A stretch of DNA of 7,200 nucleotides from assembly GCA_026786045.1 (NCBI GenBank), contig JAJAYV010000088.1, forward strand, positions 1 through 7,200, given 5' to 3'. The position numbers and the translations under genes are program-made. This document shows, in pieces, positions 1 through 5,778 of the stretch. The DNA comes from Frankiaceae bacterium (GTDB lineage: Bacteria > Actinomycetota > Actinomycetes > Mycobacteriales > SCTD01). The stretch's first letter is position 1, and every line of letters starts with the position of its first letter. The notes beneath the pieces are model-generated. The model was not told where the DNA came from, made no database searches, and saw only the letters and a list, made by a program, of their open reading frames with translations.

Positions 1-2
1 GC

Positions 3-842
3 GGCGAGCTGCGGCTGGCGGCGTCGGGACCGCGCGCCCTGCTGGTGCGCGGGCGGACCCTCAGCGCCGACGACCGCCGGGTGCTCGGAGCCTTCGCCCG
101 GGCCGCCGTCGCCTCGCTGGAGCGGCAGGAGCTGGCCGAGCAGGCAGCCGAGGCCGCCCGGCTGGCCACCATCGACCAGCTCCGGACCACACTGCTCGCA
201 GGTGTCGGTCACGACCTGCGCACCCCGCTGGCCGGCATCAAGGCCGCCGTCACGAGCCTGCGGGCGGAGGACGTCGACTGGTCCGACGAGCAGCGGGCCG
301 AGCTGCTCGCCGCCGTCGAGAGCTCGGCGGACCGGCTCGACGCGCTGGTGGCCAACCTGCTCGCCTCGTCCCGGCTCGACGCCGGCGCGCTCAGCGTCAC
401 CCTCGCCCCGGTCGACGTCGAGGAGATCGTCGGCCGGGGCATCGCCGGCACCGTCGCGTCGCACCGGGTGGTCGTCGACCTCCCGGACGGACTGCCGCTG
501 GTGCTCGTCGACGTCGGCCTGGCCGAGCGGGTCATCGCGAACCTCGTGGACAACGCCCTGCGCCACAGCGGTCGGGGGACCAACGTGCTCGTCACGGCCG
601 TACGCCGGTCGGGCGTGGTGGTGCTGTCGGTGATCGACAGCGGGACCGGCGTCCCGGCCGCGCAGCACGAGCGGCTGTTCGCGCCCTACCAGCGGCTCGG
701 GGACCGCTCGGCCGGCGGGCTGGGCCTGGGGCTGTCGGTGGCCCGCGGCTTCACCGAGGCGATGGGTGGGCGGCTCGAACCGGCAGAGACGCCCGGGGGC
801 GGGCTCACGATGGACGTGCACCTGCGGCCGGCGACGACGTGA
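3..842 (+). CDS. kdpD: KdpD-type sensor histidine kinase, C-terminal part (5' end outside window)
   Basis: This is the last 279 residues of an osmosensitive K+ sensor kinase; the frame is open from base 3 and continues upstream of the window. It autophosphorylates on His and passes the phosphate to KdpE when K+ is limiting. The first ~35 residues match the end of the GAF-like domain that precedes the kinase core in KdpD. The HisKA phosphoacceptor is the His at bases 210-212, in the motif GHDLRTPLAGIKAAV. KdpD usually has Ser before this His; here it is Gly. The ATPase domain has an N box (NLVDNALRHS, bases ~540-569), a G1 box (DSGTG, ~636-650), FAPYQRLGDRS (~678-710) and a G2 box (GGLGLGLSVARGF, ~714-752). 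These KdpD-specific strings make the family call strong. The USP and KdpD N-terminal domains and the membrane segments would lie upstream and cannot be seen. A GTG at 45 is internal, not the real start. The stop overlaps the start of the regulator gene. Confidence 0.93.
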   Translation, partial: GELRLAASGPRALLVRGRTLSADDRRVLGAFARAAVASLERQELAEQAAEAARLATIDQLRTTLLAGVGHDLRTPLAGIKAAVTSLRAEDVDWSDEQRAELLAAVESSADRLDALVANLLASSRLDAGALSVTLAPVDVEEIVGRGIAGTVASHRVVVDLPDGLPLVLVDVGLAERVIANLVDNALRHSGRGTNVLVTAVRRSGVVVLSVIDSGTGVPAAQHERLFAPYQRLGDRSAGGLGLGLSVARGFTEAMGGRLEPAETPGGGLTMDVHLRPATT

Positions 843-1519
843 CGCGCATCCTCGTCGTCGACGACGACACCACCCTGCTCGCGACGCTCAGGCTCAACCT
901 CACCGCGCGCAACTACGACGTGGACGCCGTGACCACCGGAGCCGCCGCCCTGCGCAGCGCCGCCGGCTCGCCGCCGGACCTGGCGATCGTCGACCTCGGC
1001 CTGCCGGACATGGACGGCCTCGAGGTCATCGCCGGGCTGCGCCGGCGGTCGCAGCTGCCGATCCTCGTGCTGTCCGCGCGCGGCGAGCAGAGCGACAAGG
1101 TGGCCGCGCTCGACGCCGGCAGCGACGACCACATCTCCAAGCCCTTCGGCATGGACGAGCTGCTCGCCCGGGTGCGCGCGGGGCTGCGCCGGCAGGGGAG
1201 CGAGCAGGACGCCCCCGTCGTGACGACGGCGGCCTTCACCGCCGACCTCGCCGCGCACACCGTCCGCCGCGCCGACGGGGCCGCCGTCCACCTCACGCCG
1301 ACCGAGTGGCACCTGCTCGAGGAGCTCGTCCGTCGCCCCGGCCGGCTGGTCGGGCAGCTGGACCTGCTGCGCACCGTGTGGGGCGAGGCCTACGGCGAGG
1401 AGTCGCGGCACTACCTGCGCGTCTACATGGCGCAGCTGCGGCGCAAGCTGGAGACCGACCCGGCCCGGCCGGCGCACCTCATCACGGTGCCCGGCAGCGG
1501 CTACCGGTTCGAGCCCTGA
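839..1519 (+). CDS. kdpE: KdpE-type response regulator (OmpR/PhoB family)
   Basis: A 226-residue, full-length two-component regulator, the expected partner of the adjacent kinase. The receiver domain (residues 1-~118) has the acidic pocket Asp8-Asp9-Asp10, phosphoacceptor Asp52 (IVDLGLPDMDG), Ser79 and Lys101 (ISKPFG). The usual Tyr in DDYxxKP is His98. The winged-helix DNA-binding domain (~127-226) carries LTPTEWHLL, then the KdpE-like stretch SRHYLRVYMAQLRRKLE (189-205) and the terminal wing GSGYRF. The GTG start overlaps the kinase stop as GTGA, and no Shine-Dalgarno sequence is visible, so translational coupling is likely. In the family, phosphorylated KdpE activates kdpFABC; no kdpFABC genes lie within this window. 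Its targets here are inferred: the Ktr genes directly downstream, and the permease gene behind a direct repeat at 3668-3688. Confidence 0.95.
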   Translation: MTRILVVDDDTTLLATLRLNLTARNYDVDAVTTGAAALRSAAGSPPDLAIVDLGLPDMDGLEVIAGLRRRSQLPILVLSARGEQSDKVAALDAGSDDHISKPFGMDELLARVRAGLRRQGSEQDAPVVTTAAFTADLAAHTVRRADGAAVHLTPTEWHLLEELVRRPGRLVGQLDLLRTVWGEAYGEESRHYLRVYMAQLRRKLETDPARPAHLITVPGSGYRFEP

Positions 1520-1520
1520 C

Positions 1521-2912
1521 GTGGACGGCCTCGATCTCGAGCTGGCAGCCGCCGGTCGCCGGCGGCGCGGGGCCGCCCGGCTGCTGCCTCGGCTGCGCCA
1601 CCCCGCGCAGTTCGTCGTGGTCGGCTTCGGCGGCGCCGTCGCGGTCGGGACTCTCCTGCTGATGCTCCCCGTCGCCCGCCGCGGCCCCGGCGGCGCCGGT
1701 GTGCTCGACGCGCTGTTCACCGCGACGTCCGCGGTCTGCGTCACCGGCCTCATCACCGTCGACACCCCGACGTACTGGACGGGCTTCGGCCAGGCGGTCG
1801 TCCTGGCCCTCATCCAGGTCGGCGGCTTCGGGATCATGGCGCTCGCGACGCTGCTCGGGCTGCTGGTCGGCGGCCGACTCGGCCTGCGCAACCGGCTCAA
1901 CGCCCAGGCCGAGGCGAAGACGCTCGGGCTCAGCAACGTCCGCAAGGTGCTGCTCGGCATCGCACGGACCAGCCTGCTCTTCGAGGCCGGCGGGGCGCTG
2001 GTCCTGGCGACCCGCTTCTGGTCCAGCCACGACGAGGCGCTCCCGCGCGCCCTGTGGCTGGGTCTGTTCCACGCGGTCTCGGCGTTCAACAACGCCGGCT
2101 TCGCGCTCTTCAGCGACAACCTCATCGGCTTCAGCACCGACCCGGTCCTGAGCGCCGCCCTGTGTGTCCTGGTGGTCGCCGGGGGGCTGGGCTTCCCGGT
2201 GCTCTTCGAGCTGCGCCGGGCCTGGCGGACCCCGCGCCGGTGGACCCTGCACACCAAGATCGTCCTGTCGATGACCGGGGTGCTGCTGGCGGCCGGGTCG
2301 CTGATGTTCCTCGCGCTGGAGTGGGCCAACCCGCGCACCCTCGGACCCCTCGGCGTCGGCGGCAAGGTCGTCGCCGGCGTCTTCCAGGGGGTGCAGCCGC
2401 GCACCGCCGGCTTCAACAGCCTCGACACGGGCGCGCTCAACCCCGAGACGCTGCTGGGGACCGACGTTCTCATGTTCATCGGCGGCGGCAGCGCCGGCAC
2501 CGCCGGCGGGATCAAGGTGACGACCTTCGCCGTGCTGCTGCTCGTGATCCTCACCGAGGTGCGCGGGGACACCGACGTCACCGCCTTCGGACGGCACATC
2601 CCGAAGGGCGCACAGAGACAAGCGCTCAGCGTGGCGCTGCTGTCGGTGGCCGCCGTCGTGGGCTCGACCGCGCTGATGCTGCTGCTCACGCCGTTCAGCC
2701 TCGACGAGGTGCTGTTCGAGGTCGTGTCGGCGTTCTCCACCGTCGGACTGTCGACGGGGATCACCGCCCAGGTCGGTACCGGCGGTCAGCTGCTGCTCGT
2801 CGCGCTGATGTTCGTCGGCCGGCTGGGGCCCATCACCCTGGCCTCGGCGCTCGCCCTGCGCTCGCGGCCGCGGCTCTACGAGCTGCCCGAGGAGCGTCCG
2901 ATCATCGGCTGA
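1521..2912 (+). CDS. ktrB: KtrB/TrkH-family K+ transporter, membrane subunit
   Basis: A 463-residue membrane protein of the SKT (TrkH/KtrB/HKT) superfamily, which forms a K+ (or Na+-dependent K+) uptake path in the inner membrane. Four M1-P-M2 repeats are readable by their filter loops: TSAVCVTGL (69-77), SAFNNAG (187-193), QPRTAGFN (292-299) and SAFSTVGLSTG (403-413), each with the filter Gly. The Gly/Ser/Ala-rich intramembrane gate loop of the third repeat is clear (GGGSAGTAGG, 321-330). The conserved GRLGP motif follows in the last helix (433-437). The length fits KtrB (about 450 residues) better than enterobacterial TrkH (about 480-490, with an extra N-terminal helix pair). The first ~28 residues are Arg-rich and cytoplasmic. 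The GTG start lies one base after the kdpE stop with no obvious Shine-Dalgarno sequence, suggesting coupled translation. The next gene encodes the expected gating subunit. Many annotations call this family TrkH; K+ versus Na+ preference cannot be read from sequence. Confidence 0.95.
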   Translation: MDGLDLELAAAGRRRRGAARLLPRLRHPAQFVVVGFGGAVAVGTLLLMLPVARRGPGGAGVLDALFTATSAVCVTGLITVDTPTYWTGFGQAVVLALIQVGGFGIMALATLLGLLVGGRLGLRNRLNAQAEAKTLGLSNVRKVLLGIARTSLLFEAGGALVLATRFWSSHDEALPRALWLGLFHAVSAFNNAGFALFSDNLIGFSTDPVLSAALCVLVVAGGLGFPVLFELRRAWRTPRRWTLHTKIVLSMTGVLLAAGSLMFLALEWANPRTLGPLGVGGKVVAGVFQGVQPRTAGFNSLDTGALNPETLLGTDVLMFIGGGSAGTAGGIKVTTFAVLLLVILTEVRGDTDVTAFGRHIPKGAQRQALSVALLSVAAVVGSTALMLLLTPFSLDEVLFEVVSAFSTVGLSTGITAQVGTGGQLLLVALMFVGRLGPITLASALALRSRPRLYELPEERPIIG

Positions 2913-2941
2913 CCGCCGTCCCGTCCCCCTGCCACCCGTAC

Positions 2942-2947
2942 GGAGAA
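2942..2947 (+). promoter_or_regulatory. Ribosome binding site that fixes the ktrA start
   Basis: GGAGAA lies 3 bases before an ATG at 2951, the best Shine-Dalgarno match in the + strand gene set. It decides the start of the RCK gene. The frame is open far upstream into ktrB, but those upstream residues are an out-of-frame shadow of ktrB. The 38-base spacer between ktrB and this ATG shows no other element. Confidence 0.7.
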
Positions 2948-2950
2948 GCG

Positions 2951-3664
2951 ATGCCTGACCTGTTCCACCGCAGCAGCAGCAGCAGCAAGGACGACGGCCA
3001 CGGCCGGCCAGCGAAGGTCGACAGCGTCGTCGTGATCGGGCTCGGCCGGTTCGGCCGCTCCCTCGCACTCGAACTGATGGCGGCCGAGACCGAGGTGCTC
3101 GGCATCGACGCCGACGCCGCCATCATCCAGGAGCTGAGCAGCCAGCTGACCCACGCCGTCCGCGCCGACAGCACGAGCGAGGAGACGATGCGGCAGCTCG
3201 CCGTGCACGAGTTCGACCGAGCCGTCGTCGCGATCGGCACGAACATCGAAGCGTCCCTGCTGACCGCCTCGCTGCTGAAGAACCTGGGGATCACCAACAT
3301 CTGGGCGAAGGCGATCAGCGAGGCCCACGGCCGGATCCTGAAGCAGCTCGGCGTGCCGCACGTCGTCTACCCGGAGCACGACATGGGCCGCCGGGTCGCC
3401 CACCTGGTCAAGGGTCGGATGCTGGACTTCATCCAGTTCGAGCCGGACTACGCCATGGTGAAGACCGAGCCGCCGGCCCTGCTCCTCGGCATGCCGCTGT
3501 CGCAGAGCGGTGTACGGCGCGCCCACGGCGTGACCGTCGTCGGGGTCAAGCGCCCCGACGGCCCCTTCACCCACGCGACCGGCGAGACGGTGCTCGAGCC
3601 TGGCGACATGGTGATCCTGTCCGGTCGGCCGCGGGACGTGGAGCGCTTCAGCGAGCTGCGGTGA
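2951..3664 (+). CDS. ktrA: KtrA/TrkA-type RCK protein, K+ channel gating subunit
   Basis: A 237-residue cytoplasmic regulator that should assemble as an octameric ring under the KtrB dimer and control K+ flux by binding nucleotides. The RCK_N Rossmann domain runs from ~25 to ~145: the dinucleotide motif VVVIGLGRFG has Gly30, Gly32 and Gly35, the acidic residue at the end of the second strand is Asp53 (GIDAD), and ADST lies at 72-75. The RCK_C (TrkA_C) domain covers ~155-237 and ends with the typical LEPGDMVILSG. One RCK_N plus one RCK_C unit is the KtrA layout; enterobacterial TrkA is a tandem duplication of about twice this length. In Firmicutes the RCK_C domain binds c-di-AMP, which shuts the channel; whether this one does is not visible. 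The first ~24 residues form a polar extension with five consecutive Ser codons, all AGC. The start is set by the GGAGAA site and by the absence of homology further upstream. Confidence 0.95.
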   Translation: MPDLFHRSSSSSKDDGHGRPAKVDSVVVIGLGRFGRSLALELMAAETEVLGIDADAAIIQELSSQLTHAVRADSTSEETMRQLAVHEFDRAVVAIGTNIEASLLTASLLKNLGITNIWAKAISEAHGRILKQLGVPHVVYPEHDMGRRVAHLVKGRMLDFIQFEPDYAMVKTEPPALLLGMPLSQSGVRRAHGVTVVGVKRPDGPFTHATGETVLEPGDMVILSGRPRDVERFSELR

Positions 3665-3667
3665 CCG

Positions 3668-3688
3668 CGTCAAGATGCCGTCAAGATG
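3668..3688 (+). promoter_or_regulatory. Candidate response-regulator operator: direct repeat with 11-base spacing
   Basis: Two identical 10-base copies of CGTCAAGATG (3668-3677 and 3679-3688) are separated by one base, giving an 11-base period. The repeat starts four bases after the ktrA stop, in the only sizeable intergenic gap of the + strand cluster, ~86 bases before the permease start. OmpR/PhoB-family regulators bind as head-to-tail dimers to direct repeats with about 11-base spacing, and the only such regulator in the window is the KdpE homologue. Assignment to KdpE is inference. I did not find a second pair of this motif in the window. Confidence 0.55.
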
Positions 3689-3773
3689 TCGGCGGACACG
3701 CGACGAGCGGCCCCGCCGCGGGTGAGATGGCTGATCGTGCCCTCGACGCCCCGCTCCGCCCCGGACGCCTGAC

Positions 3774-5768
3774 GTGCCCGCGGCCAACCGGCTGGTCAAG
3801 CGCGTCGTCGTCGGTCGGGCGCTGCGCTCGGACCGCCAGGGCGAGCAGGAGCTGCCGAAGTACCTGGCGCTGCCCATCTTCGCCAGCGACCCGCTGTCCA
3901 GCGTCACGTACGCGACGCAGGAGTTACTCGTCGTCCTCACCCTCGGCGGGCTGTCCTACCTCTACCTGACGCCGTACCTCGCCGCAGGCGTCGTCGCGCT
4001 GCTGACCGTCGTGGTGCTGTCCTACCGGCAGCTGGTGCGCGCCTACCCCTCGGGCGGCGGCGACTACGAGGTGGCGTCGGTCAACCTCGGCCGGCGCAGC
4101 GGCGGCATCGTCGCCAGCGCGCTGCTCGTCGACTACGTCCTCACCGTGGCCGTGTCCGTCTCGGCCGGCGTGGACAACATCATCAGCGCCGTCGAGGGGC
4201 TCGCCGATCACCGCGTCGCCCTGGCGCTCGGCTTCGTCGCCTTCCTCACCGCGATGAACCTGCGCGGGGTGAAGGAGAGCGGCAAGGCCTTTGCGGTCCC
4301 GACGTACGGCTTCGTCCTGGGCGTCGCCGCGATGATCGCCTACGGACTGTTCCAGGCGCTGACCGGTGACGCGCCGCAGGCCGAGAGCGCGGCCTACACC
4401 GTCGTCCCGGAGGAGGGGAAGGCCGAGCTGGTCGGGCTGGCGTTCGCGTTCCTGGCCCTGCGCGCGTTCGCCTCCGGGTGCACGGCCCTGACGGGGGTCG
4501 AGGCCATCGCCAACGGGGTGCCCGCCTTCCGCGCACCCAAGAGCAAGAATGCCGCCACGACGCTGGCCCTGATGGGCGGCATCGCGATGACGATGTTCGT
4601 CGGCATCACGGCGTTGGCGATCCTGACCAACGTCCGCTACAGCGAGCACCCGGCCGACCAGTTCGTCGGCTTCGGGGAGGACGAGGTCCAGCGCAGCGTC
4701 ATCGCGCAGCTGGCGGCCGCGATCTTCGGCGACGGCAGCGCGGGCTTCTTCTATCTGCAGGTCATGGCCGCCGGCATCCTGATCCTGGCGGCGAACACCG
4801 CCTTCAACGGCTTCCCGCTGCTCGGCTCGATCCTGGCGCAGGACCGCTTCCTGCCCCGGCAGCTGCACACCCGCGGCGACCGGCTGGTCTTCAGCAACGG
4901 GATCCTGCTGCTCGCGACGTTCGCCGGTCTGCTCATCGTCGCTTTCGACGCCTCCGTCACGCGGCTCATCCAGCTCTACATCATCGGGGTCTTCACCGCC
5001 TTCACCTTCGGCCAGGCGGGGATGGTGCGGCACTGGAACACCCTGCTGCGCAACGGGTCCGTCACAGCCGACCGCCGGTCCGGCGTCCTGCGCAGCCGGG
5101 CCATCAACGCGCTCGGCGCGTCACTGACCGGTGTCGTCCTCGTCATCGTGACGATCACGAAGTTCACCCACGGCGCCTACCTGGTCCTGATCGCGATGCC
5201 GATCCTCTACGCGGTGATGCGCAAGATCAACCGGCACTACGAGCGGGTCGCCGTGGAGCTCCAGCCCACCGACGAGGTCGTGCCGCTGCCGAGCCGCAAC
5301 CACGCGATCGTGCTCGTCTCCCGGGTGCACGCGCCGACCCTGCGGGCGCTCGCCTACGCGCAGGCCACCCGGCCGCACGACCTCACCGCGCTGACCGTGT
5401 CGGTCGACCCGGCCGAGGCGCGGGCCCTGCAGGACGAGTGGGAGCGCAGGGGGATCACCGTGCCGCTGACGCTGCTCGACTCGCCCTACCGGGAGATCAC
5501 CCGGCCGGTCCTCGACTACGTCCGCGACCTGCGGCGCAAGAGCCCCCGCGACGTCGTCACCGTGTTCATCCCGGAGTACGTCGTCGGGCACTGGTGGGAG
5601 CAGCTGCTGCACAACCAGAGCGCGCTGCGGCTCAAGACCCGGCTGCTGTTCCAGCCGGGCGTGATGGTCACCAACGTGGCATACCAGCTTCGCTCGTCGT
5701 CCGGGCGGGACGGCGACGACGGGCCGTCGCCCGGTGCGGCGCGACGGGGAGGCAGCGGCACCGCCTGA
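3774..5768 (+). CDS. KimA-like APC-superfamily permease, probable K+/H+ symporter
   Basis: A 664-residue permease with about 12 membrane helices (~28-485) and a ~175-residue cytoplasmic C-terminal domain. Automatic annotation would probably say amino acid permease. By memory comparison it aligns along its whole length with Bacillus subtilis KimA (YdaO), a high-affinity K+/H+ symporter. Shared stretches are FASDPLSSVTY (37-46), SYRQLVRAYPSGGGDY (83-98), LLVDYVLTVAVSVSAG (117-132), SGCTALTGVEAI (234-245), AANTAFNGFP (339-348) and, in the C-terminal domain, LLHNQSALRLKTRLLF (611-626). Residues at the KimA K+ site appear kept: Asp39, Tyr46, Asp120, Tyr121, Thr124, Ser128, Thr240, Glu243 and Tyr402. 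The C-terminal domain has a USP-like character and in KimA takes part in dimerisation and c-di-AMP inhibition. The last ~24 residues are a low-complexity Gly/Ser/Arg tail. The GTG start has a weak GGA 8 bases upstream and fits the family N-terminus (IGKPLKS versus VGRALRS). No ydaO-type riboswitch is recognisable in the 109-base leader. Confidence 0.85.
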   Translation: MPAANRLVKRVVVGRALRSDRQGEQELPKYLALPIFASDPLSSVTYATQELLVVLTLGGLSYLYLTPYLAAGVVALLTVVVLSYRQLVRAYPSGGGDYEVASVNLGRRSGGIVASALLVDYVLTVAVSVSAGVDNIISAVEGLADHRVALALGFVAFLTAMNLRGVKESGKAFAVPTYGFVLGVAAMIAYGLFQALTGDAPQAESAAYTVVPEEGKAELVGLAFAFLALRAFASGCTALTGVEAIANGVPAFRAPKSKNAATTLALMGGIAMTMFVGITALAILTNVRYSEHPADQFVGFGEDEVQRSVIAQLAAAIFGDGSAGFFYLQVMAAGILILAANTAFNGFPLLGSILAQDRFLPRQLHTRGDRLVFSNGILLLATFAGLLIVAFDASVTRLIQLYIIGVFTAFTFGQAGMVRHWNTLLRNGSVTADRRSGVLRSRAINALGASLTGVVLVIVTITKFTHGAYLVLIAMPILYAVMRKINRHYERVAVELQPTDEVVPLPSRNHAIVLVSRVHAPTLRALAYAQATRPHDLTALTVSVDPAEARALQDEWERRGITVPLTLLDSPYREITRPVLDYVRDLRRKSPRDVVTVFIPEYVVGHWWEQLLHNQSALRLKTRLLFQPGVMVTNVAYQLRSSSGRDGDDGPSPGAARRGGSGTA

Positions 5769-5778
5769 GCCGGCTCAG
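5765..5778. terminator. Palindrome holding both convergent stop codons, possible bidirectional terminator
   Basis: CTGAGCCGGCTCAG is a perfect 14-base inverted repeat. It contains the TGA of the permease gene (5766-5768) on the + strand and the TGA of mshD (5775-5777 read on the - strand). As RNA it could fold a short GC-rich stem from either direction. There is no T-tract on either side, so it is not a canonical intrinsic terminator, and the stem is short. A function in stopping convergent transcription is a guess from position. Confidence 0.3.

Noticed and set aside
686..2764. Very long open frame (692 codons) on the - strand opposite kdpD, kdpE and ktrB
   Set aside because: Its composition is low complexity (Ser, Thr, Arg, Pro) and it lies antisense to three genes with unmistakable conserved motifs. 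Long antisense frames are expected in very GC-rich DNA.
2054..2950. Upstream in-frame extension of ktrA giving a 536-residue protein
   Set aside because: The extension is an Arg/Ala-rich shadow of ktrB in another frame. The ATG at 2951 has a good ribosome binding site and begins just before the RCK domain.
1482..3068. 528-codon open frame on the - strand opposite ktrB and the start of ktrA
   Set aside because: It is rich in Gln, Gly, Arg and Glu with no domain pattern and is fully antisense to real genes.
3665..3773. c-di-AMP (ydaO-type) riboswitch upstream of the KimA-like gene
   Set aside because: The gap is only 109 bases and I could not see the conserved riboswitch core or a paired expression platform. 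A covariance-model search would settle it.
3661..3969. Small + strand open frame across the ktrA-permease gap
   Set aside because: It overlaps the permease start in another frame, has no recognisable motif, and overlaps the direct repeat that better explains the gap.
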